From Amyloporia xantha (lineage: Eukaryota > Basidiomycota > Agaricomycetes > Polyporales > Adustoporiaceae): a DNA stretch of 64,000 nucleotides. The notes beneath the pieces were generated by a model, which searched no databases, was not told the DNA's origin, and saw only the letters and a program-made list of their open reading frames with translations. The stretch spans positions 124,001-188,000 of the forward strand of contig JAYKKR010000033.1 of the NCBI GenBank assembly GCA_036971615.1, in the 5' to 3' direction. Within the stretch, counting starts at the first letter, position 1, and the number at the start of each line of letters is the position of its first letter. The translations under genes and the position numbers were made by a program. Shown piece by piece: positions 10,205 to 24,400 of the stretch.

Positions 10205-13200
10205 ATGGCGCGCACCAAGAAGCAAGACGTCAGTGGCGATGCGATGTTCGTGCGGCGCAAAGAGCGGCGAACTGCAAGAGGCGCCGTAACTTACGTTCCA
10301 GAAGAAATACCGATTCCACGCGCATCGCTGCAGGTCGCAGATGCCAGATCTCCATCAAAGTCCCCCTCTAAAGCCGCGTCTCATGATCAATATTCGGAGC
10401 CGCTGCAGGAACATGTGGTGTTCGACAATGTGATGCCGATGAGGAGTCTGCACAAGGTGAGCTCCGTCGCCATATTTGGGCTGTTCAATGTGAAGGCTGA
10501 AAGCGAGCCAGTTGCAGAACGACTTTATGCAAGAATGGCTTCCTCTTCGAGAAGAGTACCTAAGCCACATCATCGAGCTAGAAGCGCCTCCTGGAGAGAG
10601 GCGATGCTGCAAATGCGCTGGTCCGCAAGGCGATTGGCGCTGCTTGGAATGCTTTGGGCGCCCGTGTACTGCGCAGATTGCCTCCAACTGACACATCGCC
10701 GAATGCCGCTGCATCGGGTGGAGAAGTGGGCTGACGGATTCTTCGAGCCAGCATGGCTTCGTGAGGTAGGGGTCGCAATGCATTTGGCCCACGATGGCGA
10801 ACCATGTGTATACGCGGGAGAGACCTATTATGGGGCAACACGCCGGGGTAGAAGATGATGGCGAGAAAGACGATGTCAGCGATGCCGGGGATAACGATGG
10901 CGATGAAGGGTCGGCGCCACCCGACGCGCCATCGCCGCCTAGCTACTACAGCAATGACACGATGACCATAGTCGATGTAACCGGCATCCATAAACTTGAT
11001 GTTGTGTGGTGTCAGTGCGAGAATCGGGCTACCCCTGATGTACAGCTACTGGACATGGGGCCGTATCCTGGAAGTACCAAGCGACCGCGCACTGCGTTCA
11101 CATTTCGGGTGTTGGATGACTTTTTGCTCACCAACAAGGAATGCAAAACCTCGGGGATGAATTACTACAGCAAGCTTCGGCGCGTTACCAACTCTGCGTT
11201 CCCGCATTCAGTTCAGGTAGGTCGCCATTGTCATATCATTGTGTGTTTGCGTTCACAAGGGCATAGGATCGCTACAGGGAACTCCTGCGAGTGTCGCGCC
11301 AGTGGCGAAACCTCAAATATCGCAAATGGCATGGATATGGCCATGGCGCCACCAACGCCATACCCGCCGGTGGCCTCGCTTGGCGTGCCCAGCATGTCCC
11401 AAGCCTGGCGTTAATCTCGCCGCAGGATGGCGTGATGACCCTGTACAGTAAGCCATGTAAGACTTTCGTTGAGCACCATGTGTAACGCGACAGCAGATGG
11501 AAGTACATGAGGAGCATCGTAATGGACGGCAACTTTAGCGCGGGAGCATCTCAAGATGCGTCGCCCAGAGGATGATGTCATTCTCAGCGATGGCGACGCT
11601 TTCATGGTGGGCGACGACACCTACAAGAAGCATCTCGCTGTCGCCATCGAGCATAAAGAGGTCCGCGATCGACTCCTAGTGGATGAACCGTTGGACGCTC
11701 ATAGCCTATGTAGAAATCCTTCTGTCACGATCATCGCGCCGTCAACCAGGCGAATGCAGATCGCCATAACCTTGAAGCCACGGGGATTGGCGCCGCGGCC
11801 TGTGCGCGCCATGGGTTTTTCATGCCGCATGCGGTGGTTGATTTCAGAAAGGCGAGAGGTAAGTGGTTTGCTATTTCCTTTGTTCACTTACACCCGCCAT
11901 TAGACAGATGAACATGGATTACGCGTTGAGCGAGGTGCTCGCCACCATGGCGGGTATCCAGGTGCTGCTGGTGATGTACGACATCATGTGTCAATACGGC
12001 ATCAATCTCATGAAGCGGTTTGGGGAGAGTGAGTATTTGCACATGCCGCCGAACGTGGAGATACGGCGCGGAATAGGCCTGTTTCATGTCCACGGCCATC
12101 AAGACACATGCTTTCCTCGCTTACTCACCCAACTTTATTCCCGGTGCTGGTCAGATTGATGGCGAAGTGATTGAAACCCTTTGGGCGCCGTTGAATCTCA
12201 TTTCGGGTAGCACACGCGGCATGACCACGGCACATCGAAAGGAAGTCATCGACGATCACATGAATGATTCCAACTGGAAGAAGCTCACAGGTATTGGTAG
12301 GTGGTCATCGCGATAGGTAAATGTGGAGACATTCATCGCCATCCGACAGCGGCCACACATGTTAGAAAGTGGCGCAAGGCCAAAACTGGGGCTACTGAGA
12401 GCGCACAAGTTTTGGAGTATATGGAGCGGTCCAGCACAGAAGAGCAGCTGCAAGAGTGGCGGGATGCAGAAGCCGAAGCGCTGGCCATGCGCACAGAGAC
12501 CATCAGCGCCATGGACATTTTTGACGTCAAAATGAAGAAGGGTGAGAAATAACATTTGGCTCAACGTTGATGAGTACTCAATATAAACAGCGCCTAGCCG
12601 AATGGCCATCCAACTCCAGCTGACCCAAAAGGAGACTACACAAGGGCGCTCATCAGGGTGGCTGCATGGATCGCTACTGGAATGAAGATCCAGGAGCTGC
12701 AGTAAGTCTACACGGCGTGCTATACTCACTTGAATCTCACAGAACATTGACAGATTGGGGATTAGCCAGCTCAAGCGCAAGATGGGGCGCCATCCGCTGC
12801 TGGTCGACCGCCTTACACTAGAGGAGCGGCGCCAACGACTTCACAAGAGAATAGCGGCATTTCAATCGAAAGCTACATCCTATCTACCAGTCCTCTTTGA
12901 GGATGACCGCGACGCTCCTGGAATCACTTACGATGGCGCAGAATGGGATGCGCTGGAAGAAGACGTCAATCCGTTGGAGGAAATGTTTCCCGGGGAAGTG
13001 GAATCAGGAATACAACCTGAGAACGCCATTATATCGTTGCCTTCACAGCTTGGCTATGACGTCATCTTGGCCACTAACCTGGAGGACATAGCGGCTGAGG
13101 AGCTAAGCTTGCGAGTGGGTCAAGCCAACGACGCGCTTCATCAGATTCGCCTCGCCATCGGCTACAAGTCAGTGCTGTTTCGGACAGCGGTGCGCCATGC

Positions 13201-13774
13201 GAAAAGCCAATGCCAAAAGCTCAGGTCTTGGGATGAAGTGATAGCGACACAACGAACCGTGTTGGAAAACGTACGCATATACACTCAAAGCAGGCTCGCC
13301 ATCCTTGCCCTCAATCCCGACGACCATATCCGGGCACGGTTCCAAGCCATCCAACACGTGGATCTCAAAGCCATCACCGCCATGCTAGATAACTCGATTC
13401 GTGGGTCCCGGCAGGAGACGCTATCTTGGATATGGACCGTGGACATTGAAGGTGATACTGCGCAATCGAATTGGTTGACAGAGTGTGAGTGACATGTCCA
13501 CGTCTGATTGGCATGGCGTCCTGATTTACACGGACAAGTACATCACGTGAACTGGTTACGCGCCAAATCTCGGAAAGACAGATGGGCCGAGGACTTGGTT
13601 ATGGTCCAGGCGGAGATGGAGTGGACAGTGGCCAGCTTTCACCACAAGGCGGACGAATGGCGCTCGCGTCTGATCGGGCCTCCTGGCCATGTATGCTACG
13701 CGCGCCGTCAGGTGGCGCTCTGGACTGGGATGGCGGATCATGCCGCTGCTCACTTCACCAAGTGTGAGGCGTGA
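10205..13774 (+). pseudogene. CxC2-KDZ transposase, multi-exon, with several frame breaks
   Basis: An N-terminal cysteine-rich zinc module (RCLECFGRP, YCADCLQLTHRRMPLHRVEKW split by a frame break at about 10663) and the CxC2 core (AFTFRVLDDFLL, MNYYSKLRRVTNSAFPH) precede the KDZ catalytic core. That core has HRAVNQANADR, LEATGIG, YDIMCQYGINLMKRF, FHVHGHQD and PGAGQIDGEVIETLWAPL. The C-terminus has VHWLRAK-like, DRWAEDLVMVQAEMEWTV and PPGHVCYARRQ segments. Short introns are visible at 10457-10517, 11217-11266, 11448-11496 and 11859-11903. Single-base frame changes occur in the zinc module, before the acidic linker, around 11380, at about 11550, before 11850 and at about 12110. The enzyme would mobilise the element by DNA cleavage at its ends, but this copy is probably dead unless the indels are assembly errors. 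Confidence 0.88.
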
Positions 13775-13811
13775 TCGGTGATATGTACTGAGATAGTATT
13801 TGTTGTTACAC

Positions 13812-15126
13812 TTATAACTCTAAAAAAAAACCCCACTCCATCCAATGAGGTGCCTTTATGTTCATCGATGCATGCACCGAATCTCTCATGAAGTAAGCAT
13901 AGCATACGCGCTCACCATTGCATGGCTGAACGCCATGCCGTAGAAGCTTTCCACACAATGCCACAACACTGCCAGGCCTGTAGTCTATCATCACGTTGGG
14001 CCCGTCGAGCTCCATCTCTAATGGGCCATAATTACCCACCGTAGTCAGCAGATCGAACCACTCTTTTCTGGAGTTCTTGTCGCGATGTAGCGGAGTGGCG
14101 CGATTGCTTATGACTTGAACGCCGTTGAATATGGACGACCACTTGTTCACTATATCTTTGTGGTCCAGGCCACACGACAGTGTCCTAATGCATGTGCGAC
14201 CCACGGCGTAAAGGTCAGGATGCATGATAGACATCATAGCAGAGAGGATGGCCGCTGAATCACGGATGGCGCTCAACCACCGCCATCCACTCTCGCCATC
14301 CCGGCCGCGCAAGCTGGTTGAAGGTTCCACAGGATCGCAAGGGCCCTACCGATATGCGCCGCGATCAGCAACGCAGTGCAGTCACAACCAACGCGACCTA
14401 CGGTATGTCCAAGGGCATGCCATCCTGGAGACAGATTGACCGTCCCTGGGGGGATGGCGCACTCTGATGGACGGCGGAAGTATTTGGCGTCGTTTCTCCA
14501 ATTTCCTCCGCATGCTTTGCGCATGAGCTGCGTGGATAGGTGGGTCGTCGCTGTGCGTATTTCCCTCTGCAGCCATTCCACAATGAGTATCTCGAAAGGA
14601 GGAAGGGTGGACAGGCCCACCTGACGATCGGCGTGAAGCAGTCCAGGAAGGATCCACGCTAGTATTCTTGAGTGCTGGTCCACCAACACACAGGGTTCAT
14701 CGAGTACCACAGTCTTATCTTCAACTAGAGGCTTCCACCTCGCCTTCAGTTGTTCCTCCAGTCTCACATTCTGCCCTGTGTTGCCCACCCCTATGGAGTC
14801 GGAATAGCGATCAATATCCCATGCCAAGCGTACTAGCTTGACGGTCAGTGTGATGCCTCAGGGCTCACTAGCACTCGCAATGACGCACCAGGTCTGATAT
14901 AGGCTTGAGCGAGCTGGTGAGCGATATCACTGCATTCTATGACAAAGTCTGCCCGGACATGAGTAGGAGGCTGTGGTTGCCTCAGTGGGCCTGGATCGTC
15001 CCGCAGCTTGTGCAGCCAATACTGAAACATATCTCGCATACAGGCCGCCAATGTGTCGCTCAAGTCGAGGCCGCTGGGTGATATCATGGCAAGGAATATG
15101 AGGGTATCTTGCCATGCACTCCCCAT
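13812..15126 (-). CDS. TET/JBP-family 2-oxoglutarate/Fe(II) dioxygenase (5-methylcytosine oxidase-like)
   Basis: Three minus-strand coding blocks read 15126-14845, 14827-14273 and 14330-13812. The N-terminal part has VLVDQHSRILAWILPGLL and PPGTVNLSPGWHALGH, typical of fungal TET/JBP proteins. The catalytic part has HxD in NRATPLHRDKNS, a distal His in LLRHGVQP and an Arg in GERVCYAYFMR, which would bind Fe(II) and 2-oxoglutarate. Family members oxidise 5-methylcytosine or thymine in DNA. A short intron fits between the first two blocks. The junction near 14300 is an intron or a 1-nt frameshift and is unresolved. The gene converges with the KDZ transposase (stops 37 bp apart) and diverges from the HMG-like gene. 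It is the better-preserved partner of the pair. Confidence 0.85.
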
Positions 15127-15293
15127 TGTATATTACTAGCAGGACCTAACGCCTGTCGACCATGCTGCAACAGCATTGTCTACTGCTGTTACGACTGCAC
15201 GCATGTTTGTCGATCGCTTCCCTTCTTGATCGCAAGGGCCTGAAGGATCTCGCGCGCCGATCGGCATTGTGTGATCCGGTGATCGGCTACCAT

Positions 15294-18200
15294 TGTTGAT
15301 CTGCGGACCGCCATCCCCGAGGATGCCGCCATCATGCCGCCTGAGCTGCCACCGTGCTTCCCAAGCAAGCTGTAGGCATGCCGCGGGTGAATTCCCCCGG
15401 GATTTCTGCTTTCAGCGAGCGCGATCAGGTTGAGCGACAGCCATCAGCGGAGTCGGAGCACGGAAGCAAAGTAGTGCAAGGAGACAGACATGGCTTTGGC
15501 GACCTCCTCTGAACAGTGCTGAGGTGTCCATCTTCCTCAACACATCTGGAAATTCTGTGGGCTACGACATGGGATTATCCATCATTCAGGCATATCTAGA
15601 CAAGATCCCTGATCAAATAGAGGAATGGCGACACGCACAAGGAACAGCGAGAGCACCGATCCTTGAGTCCGCCGTCACGATTCTCATGGAACATTTCTCG
15701 GAGCTGGAGGATAGGGCTGTACTGAAAAAGGTCAAATCTTGTGTTATCTCGAAGCATGGTCATCATGATTCACAGCTTCCCATAGGTACTGGGTACCTAT
15801 TTCAGCAACCACTTCCGGACTTTCCTTGCCAAATCCACCCGCCCTCCCAAGAAGAAACGGTCGGCGAGGGAGATGTTTCAGGCGGAAAAGAGTGCGATGA
15901 TAAGACAAGTGACAGATGAAAGGACAAATGGAGCAGGAGTGTCGAACAAAGACATAGGGATATACACCTCCGTCGTCACTGAGCTCTTTGGCCAACTCAG
16001 CGATGAGGCCAAGGCGAAATATCAGGAGAAGGCAGATCTGTTCAATGAGAATGCCAAGCAGTTGAAGGCGGGATCATCAAAGTGAGTGTTGGCAGTTTGC
16101 GCTCTTAGGAAATGACTGACAGTGACCAAGAAAAGCGGACAAGGAGCTGATTCCGTTTTTGAGGGATTTTGCGTATGATGTCTACCGGCGCCATGGGGTG
16201 AGGATCTTCACACTGAGCAGCTACAAAACGAAAAAGGAAGGGTGGTGATACAGGAGTAGGAACTTGTCGCACGCATGTTGACATTTGCGCTAACAGCCTC
16301 TTATAGACACGACTTCAATGACGAGATGGAGGGAGGAAGCGCCTTTTGCAAGGTGGACGACTGGCACACCGACACCATGGTGAAATGGGAAAAGTACAGC
16401 ACTCAAGCATTTGAGCTTGATGTCAACGGTAGTGTAGATGAGCCACAGGCAACATCCGGTGACACATATCGGGAGCTGCCACTCGACGATGGCGGCTTAC
16501 CGTTGATACCGCCATTGGATGGCGACAACCCGCCATCATTGGGCGCGATGAAGTCCATGATTCGGGAGTTTCTCACCATTCACTATAGTACGTGATAATG
16601 CACATGGCGCTCATGGCGAGACTGATGGCGCACATATTAGAGCGGGCAGCGGGGAACAACCGGGAGAAATGCCCATGGCGCGCGCTAAAGGTCCGCGGTT
16701 CACAGTTCATCGATTCAGGAATGGTGCCCGCCGACTTTGAGTTTGATGACCCATCGCACATGGTCCGGAGGGACATAGTCGGCGTGCTTCGACATTGGAG
16801 AGCCGCCCAAGAAGCCAACAAAGGCCAGTGCGCCTTTCGCTTTAAGGCGTGCCTGAAAACGCGCGGTGACGAGAACTCTCAACTTATTCCTGCACTCTAT
16901 AATGAGCCGAAAGTGGGCAAGGGAAAGACGGTGGCGAGGAAGAAGCAGACAAATGCTCAAAAGAAGAAGGGAAAGGCCAAAGTTGCCAAACCCACCGCAA
17001 CTGATGACAGTAGTAGTATGGATGAGGACAGCTCGTCGGAAGGGGAGGTGTTCAAATTTGGCGACACAACAACAGATGATGATGACATGGACAGTGCCAA
17101 TGGCGCTGCGCCAAGTTGGGCATCGCGATCGCGCACACGGCGTCAGGAATGGCTGCGGATGGCGGCGCCATCCACGGATTTTCGCCTCATCGTGGATGAG
17201 CTACCACGCCTTATGGTAATGCCCACATTTACCAATCAAATCTGTCGCTAACCGGTGTGACAATAGAGAGGACTGAAGGAAACAAGGCATTCACCAGACG
17301 GTTTCAGCTGGGGCTCCTGGGATTACTCGCACAAGCATCTGTCCTTTATGGTTCATGGGAAAGCAGACGGCATCAACCCTGCGTTAGAATGGCTCGACTC
17401 CAAACCCTATCTGAATAAGTCCGGAAAGCTTACGGACGATGTTGCCATCATTGAGCAAGTGCTCCTTGTCATCGCCATGATACACAGAGATCTTACAGCG
17501 GCACAATTTGCATTTGGAGATCCAGATGGACCGCCATTAGACATACCCGACCATGTCGCGACAAGTCAGATTCCTTTTACAGTTATCGGGGAGCGGCTAG
17601 ATCCACACATCGCACGACTGCGCTCCATGATCAAGCTCACCAAGCCTGTGGTAGCCACAGGAGGTCGTAAAGATACCAATCCAGTGACAACTGCTCATGC
17701 CCAAGTGGACGGCACGCGCAAACCCATTGGAGGACCGCCACTCCCGTTGCAAGCAAGGCCGCCAGTGGCAAACATTCCTGGTTCAAATGCAGACTCCAAC
17801 CAGATACGGGAAACAAAGGTAACCCCACATAAACCTGTCCGAAATCTGCCATCAGGACCGCCTCCCCCACTTCGCCCAAAGCCACCCCACTTACAAGGGC
17901 CACGTGCTGTAGGACTGCGCCATACGCCACAGGCACCTGCAGCATTGGCCCGACGGCCACCACCACCAGGAACACCGCCCCAGCCAGGCCCATCCCGCAA
18001 TGTCTATGCCTACGGTCCAGCAGCGCCAGATAGTTTGGACGGCCCAGATTTATCGTACAGCTCACCGATCCCTGACAGCTTCCCAGGTGGCAAGCACCGT
18101 CTTCCCCACATTCCCCTCTTCAAGAAGCCACTGCACACAAACCATCTCAAATCATCCAAGGAGAACATTCCTTCCAGGATTCTTGCGCCATCGGCCAGAC

Positions 18201-21200
18201 GCCCGGTGATGGTCCCACAGCCGCCATCGCCATCTCCACCGCGCGCCATCCTTAGATGGCGATTCATTACCTGATCGCTCACACATTCGGAGGTCACAAA
18301 CACCAATCAGGAGACAAGTGATGGATTTCTCATCCTCGCCCAACGAACAGGACGTTTATCAGTTACATCCTTCATCGTCGCCATCTCATGTCCAAGTCGG
18401 TGATGGCGAACCCGCGGATGGCGAACCCACGGATGGCGAACGCGCGGATGGCGAACCCATGGATGGCGATGTAGATCGTGGTCCCTCTCCAGCCTTAGCC
18501 CCGCCACGGCGTGTCACGCGCAACACCGCGCGCAAGGCACAGGAGGTCCACATCAATGCCCCACCCTTGGTTTCCTCAATCACGAATGCTCTCAATGCTA
18601 CGAAAGTGGGCGCACACACAAGGCAGAAGACCAAAGCCAGGCAGGAGGCCTTGAATCAGAAGCGGGGCCATCAACCTAGTGAGGATGAGCCATCCCCCAA
18701 ACGTCATGGAAAACGGAGGAAAGTGGGTCGTCACGCGAAGGGACAGGATGTGAGCGATGACGAAAGGCATTCCAGCAGTCCAGCTGCTTATGTACTAATG
18801 ATGCACCAACATGTTGGGTAGGCCCAAACGCGGTTATGCACCAGGCAGCGCATTGGCCTGGCTGTTGGTGCATCAGGTGCTAGGGGCCAAATAGGGCAGG
18901 TGTAGTGTGACAGTAGCTGGTGTCGTATGGCTTATAAATCAGGCCAAAAGCGGAAATTCACATTAAATCTATAGCAGATGTGTATAATTCAAACTCAGCC
19001 AGTATGTAAGCATCCAAATAAGGAAGGTGGGCATGTATGGGCTCATTTTGATGCTTGTAATGGTGGCTATTAGAATCTGCTGCTTATAATGGATTCTAAT
19101 GAAACATATTACTATTGTATACCATTAGAATGCTTACAAATGGGGCTATTCAAATATTGTAATGAGAATTGTATTGATCTAGGCTGGTAGAAGCTTGTAT
19201 TGAATGCCACTGTTATATACTGTTAGAATGCTTATACATGGAGCTATTCAAATATTGTAATACAAATTGTATTGGTCTGGGCTAATAAAATTTGTATTGG
19301 ATGTATGCTTGTTACATATCAGTAAAAAGCCAAAAAAGTGGCAATTCCCAAAATGGGATTGACAAGTACATCTGCTTGTAGGCAAATGTGGATTTCATAT
19401 GTTGGCTTTGTATGCTTGTATTCCTGGGCCTCTAGGCCTTTCCACTGACCACACAGCCAATATAGAGCAATACAGATGCTGTATAACCATTTTCAGCCAA
19501 AATGATTTTCATACGCACCGCGTCTGAAAACATATTTTGTGTTTTTTGGCTCAAGTAAGCAAGCTATGGTGCTCAAACAAATTTTCCCATATCACTGGAG
19601 TGATGGTCTACGACTTTCATTTATACCATATATGGTAATTTTCACTTTTGACAAACACTCTCCGTGCCCACAGGGTATATAAGTACACAGGACAGACATA
19701 CAGAGTGTGTAACAGTCATCGAACTATGTCTAGATAAGTCTGTAACATGTGTCTGACATGAGTCTTACATGAGTCTTACATTGGTCTTACATGAATGTTC
19801 ATGTTTCACCACCCTGGTTATGCTAGTGTACGCACTTCAGTCACTCATATCCTAGTATCAATGAACACTCAAACCAGTATATACTCAATGTGTACAAAGT
19901 GATTGAATGAGCTATGTATGTAGTTGCTGTTGTGAAAGACTGACCACTGTTGAAGTGCACACAGAACAAGAGTGGTGAAACAAACTTGTGTAAGACTCAT
20001 GTAAGACCAATGTAAGACCAATGTAAGACTCATGCCAAACACATATTGCAGACTTATCTAGACATAGTTTGATGACTGTTACACCCTCCGTATGTCTGCT
20101 CTATGTATCTATACATCCCCTGGACCTGAGGCAAGATTTCCAAAAGTGAAAATTACCATATATGGTATAAATGAAAGTCGTAGACAATCACTCCAGTGAT
20201 ATGGGAAAATTTGTTTGAGCACCATATCTCGCTTACTTAAGTCAGAAAACACAAAATATGTTTTCAAACGCGGTGCGTATGAAATTTATTTTGGCTGAAA
20301 ATGGTTATACAGCATCTGTATTGCTCCATATGGGCTGGGTGATCAGTGAAAAGGCTCACAAGCCCAGGATTACAAGCATACAAGCATACAAGGCCAATAT
20401 GTGAAATTCACATTCACCCAATCCCATTTTTTTGAATTTTATTGATATATAACAAGCATACATCCAATACAAATTTTATTAGCCCAGACCAATACAAATT
20501 TCATTACAATATTTGAATAGCCCCATTTGTAAGCATTCTAATGGTATACAATAGTTATATGTTTCATTAGAATCCATTACAAGCAGCAGATTCTAATAGC
20601 CACCATTACAAGCATCAAAATGAGCCCATACATGCCCACCTTCCTTATTTGGATGCTTACATACTGGCTGAGTTTGAATTATACACATCTGCTATAGATT
20701 TAATGTATATTTCCGCTTTTGGCCTGATTTATAAGCCATACGACACCAGCTACTGTCACACTACACCTGCCCTATTTGGCCCCTAGCACCTGATGCACCA
20801 ACAGCCAGGCCAATGCGCTGCCTGGTGCATAACCGCGTTTGGGCCTACCCAACATGTTGGTGCATCAGGTCTACATAAGTTGGTGAGCAGTCAAGATGAC
20901 GTCGAGAGCAGTCCCAAAGGTCGGGGAAAGCGAAGGAAGGGTGCCCTTCCAGCGAGATTCGTGAATGATAGCGATCATGAGGATGGCGCCCAGAGGAGTC
21001 CCAAAGCTCATCGCAAGGCAGGGAAAGGGAGCCGCAAAGGGCGAGCGATAGATGAGAGTGATGATGAGAATGACGGACAGAGCAGTCCCAAAGGTCGTGG
21101 CAAGCGAGGGAAAGGGCGCCGCACAGCGAAAGTGGTCGATGACAGCGATGAGGATGGCGTCGAGGAGGAAGAGCCAGCTCCTGGTCCTGCCACTCGTAAA

Positions 21201-21263
21201 TCTCCACGTAAGGTAGGCAAGGTACCTGCACGAAAGCCCGCCAAGCGTGGCCGTCGCCGTTAG
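15294..21263 (+). pseudogene. Large KDZ cargo gene: HMG-box-like segment plus charged tail, split by element A
   Basis: Several + strand exons belong together. A short opening segment (DLRTAIPEDAAIMPPELPPC, about 15294-15374, ending in TAG and lacking a clear ATG) is followed by GNSVGYDMGLSIIQAYLDK (about 15550). A basic PPKKKRSAREMFQAEK block then leads into an HMG-box-like helical stretch (ELFGQLSDEAKAKYQEKA). A second domain follows (DDWHTDTMVKWEKYS; VGVLRHWRAAQEANK), then a Pro-rich region and a long acidic/basic tail with repeated SSPKGRGKR. The tail is interrupted at 18780 by palindrome A; removing A with one AGCAGTC copy rejoins HSSS to QDDV in frame. At least one frame change near 18275-18318 is unexplained. 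A DNA-binding role is inferred from the HMG-like and basic segments only. Confidence 0.6.
18781..20885 (+). mobile_element. Palindromic element A (2105 bp) in the KDZ cargo gene
   Basis: It begins CAGCTGCTTATGTACTAATG and ends CTACATAAGTTGGTG, flanked by the exact 7-bp duplication AGCAGTC (18774-18780 and 20886-20892). The two arms are long inverted repeats (about 0.8 kb each) that differ by scattered substitutions and a deletion near 20400 in the right arm. They surround a central loop of about 0.5 kb containing TCTTACAT/ATGTAAGA repeats. It is AT-rich with no coding capacity. Same family as B, C and D; closest to B, from which it differs by an inverted centre. Confidence 0.9.
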
Positions 21264-21453
21264 GATATATCCCGTGTAGCTATGTCATTACAGAATGAGA
21301 TGGCGCAGAGTAGTACTGCGCCGTGCAATCTTCATTGGCCAGAGTTAAGTTATAGATGCATGCGTATATTATTGGGAGACGTAATTGAAATACATGGCGA
21401 CGTAACACGAAGTAAGCAAGTATGAAGATGGCGAGATGGAACGGATGGCGCCA

Positions 21454-24400
21454 TTACGGCGCCATCGACCCTCCTGCAGATGGCCCACCCGTGGCAGTGA
21501 TTACCGCTGTCTGCTCACTGTGATAGACTTGATCAACATCCATCCCATGTGGGACAGCGTCACCATCCCCGAGGGCCCCAGCATTCTCAATCCCTTCTCC
21601 GCCATCCATGCTGGCGTCATGATGACCGCCCTCGCTTTCTCCTGCAGTTGCGCTTCCCCCCTCCAGCTCTCGAGTGCTCCACCGACTCGCGTCGGGGTGC
21701 GCTATGATCGCCTTCGCCGTCCACGCCCTGTTCGCCACCTGCTCATCCAACTCCAGATTCCGTGCTGAAGATTGCGCCTGGATCGCCAGCCTCTCCGACT
21801 CCGCTTGGTTGTGCCGGTGTACATCGCGCCGCACGGCCTCGAACTGCAACTTGAGCCCCACGAACCGCGCCTCACCCCGAGCGATCTGATCCACTATTGC
21901 CCGGGTCGTCTCACTGTCCGTCTGCCCCTGCTCGGCCATCCCATCCATGCGCACCGCCATCGACGCCACCTTTGCCTGGAGGTCCTCCAGCGCCACATCA
22001 TTCTTGATGGCGACGAGCTTGTTCTGGAGTATGAGCACCGTCTTCTCCAGGTCCTCGATGCGCTCAGTGGTGTTGGCGGCTTCAAGCTGCTCGACCTTGT
22101 TCTCAGCGCCATCGACCCGCGCAAGGAGTCCAGCGACCTGCCCCTCCGTCGTGTGGAGTCGCGCGCTCATGTTCACCTGCTGCGTGGTGATGGCGGCGAG
22201 GGACTTTTCGAAGGTCTTGACGATGCCCCCGAACTGCGCTTGCCACTTTTGCATGGCGGACGTGTTGGCCTCCAGCACCTTCCGCTGCTCCGCGAAGTAA
22301 ACGTCGAGGGCCGGCGTCCTGCTTGACTCGCCGCCCTCATTGCTCGCTCCCACTTCCGCAGTTGGATCACACGCGAACCCTCAGAAATGCTGGTATGCGC
22401 CATGCTCATCTGGCAGCCACACATTAACTTGGTCAGTTGGTCACGAGTTGCAATCATCGCCAGGAGAAACTTACATGCTACCTCACCCTCTCTAGGGATA
22501 AGGGCTGTCTGGCCATCCTGCACGCTTCCATCCGCCGTTAGCGTCGCTGTGACCTCACGCTCCTTGCCTTTCGAAGTTGTCGGAGGCGGCTTCCCCACCC
22601 AGGCACCTGACTTGCTCGTCGTCCGCGCCTTGCGCATCTTGCTGAGCCTCACACGGCTGTGCAGGGTGTCGGCGATGGGATCGTCTTCCTCCGACCGCTG
22701 CACCACTTCATCCCCGTCGCTGACAGTACCCGCAGCTGCCCATCCACTTCGTCGTCATCCGCGGCATCCGCGTCCACAGCGCCATCCTTCATCTCGACAT
22801 CCTTCAGTGCCTCCTTCTGCTCGTCCTCCTCATCCTCCTCGTCCTCCTCATCCTCCTCGTCCTCATCGTCCCCGTCCACCACCATCATGTCCTTCTTAAC
22901 GACCGGCTTCACAGCGGCTCGGGGCGCTTGCCTTTGACTGGGGCAGGTGGCGATGAAGGCGGGTCGTCCGAGTCGCCATCTTGGACAATCCTCTTCTTGA
23001 CGTCGTCCCAGATGGGTGGAGGGGGTTTGAGCCCATCCGCAATGCAGTTCTTCAGGACCTTCTGGTATTCGGCCGCGACCTTGCTGCCATTTGGCCCCTT
23101 CAGAGGATTGCCCTTCATGTTGCGCGGCGCCATCGAGCACCTCTTCTTCCTGTTCTGGCAGGTGGTGCACCGTCCTGTACTTGGCACAATCACGCACCTG
23201 GCGTCGAACTGGATGCAGGTACCGCACGGCATGACCTTCGCTGGGATCAGTACTGCATGCATAGCGCGATGACTGGATGGCGCACTCACCGACTCATAAT
23301 ACTTCTCCGAGGGGTCCAGCACCTCAACGACCTCGTCATCGTCCTCGCCCTCCGCGTCCGCATTGTCCACTGGAGTCTTCGCCTTCGCGGCGGTTCCCTT
23401 CGTCTTTTTGCTAGATGGGCCCGCCTTCGCCTGGGAACGGGTACGCCGCGCCTCCGTTTGTGTCTCGTCTGTAGGCGACTTCCTCGCGGTCGGCCTGCTG
23501 CCCTTAGCATCCTTGGTGGCCGCAGGTTCAGATGCCGGCGGCTTTGCTGGAGGGGTCTTGCCCGCCGGCTTCTTCGACGACTTCGCACCTTGCTTGCTCG
23601 TCCCAGCAGTAGCCTTCCGACTCTTCGGTGCATTTCCCGGAACAATGACATCAGGAAAAACCATATTAGTCCCAGGCTGCTCTGAGAGCATCCAAGAGCA
23701 TCCTAGAGACTTCAGAGGATTCAAAGTACTCAGAGTAGCCAGAGTGCTCTTAAACTTAGTTGACATGAGATTTTTTTCTCAGAGTAACCCAGAGTAATCT
23801 TGGAGTGATCTGAGAGTGCTCTGACATGAGTCTGAGCAGTCTTTTGTCGTCCCTCATATGTTCTTATACTTTGTATTCAAGCACTCTGAGGGTCGCGTTA
23901 TTTGTAATCAACACATAGCAGTATATTCACAGCTAATATACAAGAAAGCTAATACAATAGCAGCCAGAATAATTATCTACAGTGAGACAACTCAAGTTTA
24001 AAAACTCCCCATTGTTGAATCACTCATATTGATATGTTTACATGCGAGTGATAATGTTGACAAACTTCTAATGGAATATTCAATATAATGAGTATGAGAC
24101 ACAACATAAATATGCACATAATATCTATGAAGACAATCTTGCAGATGGACCAGAATGCAAGAGTATCTGATAGACGAATTCAGATTAAGTATCATTAGCT
24201 AAACTAGCATAACAATATACTCACTTGAAGTGCACTATTAGAGTGGCGTTTAAGCAAGCAGAACCTACAAAGTTACAAGACGTCAGTGAAAACTGCAGAA
24301 ATGGAGTTAGAAATGCGCGACTTACATGAATTATCAGAGCCAGCACCACAGAGGTCAGCTCACCATTTGTTCAAAGTGGTGGATAGCCTTCACTGCAGCT

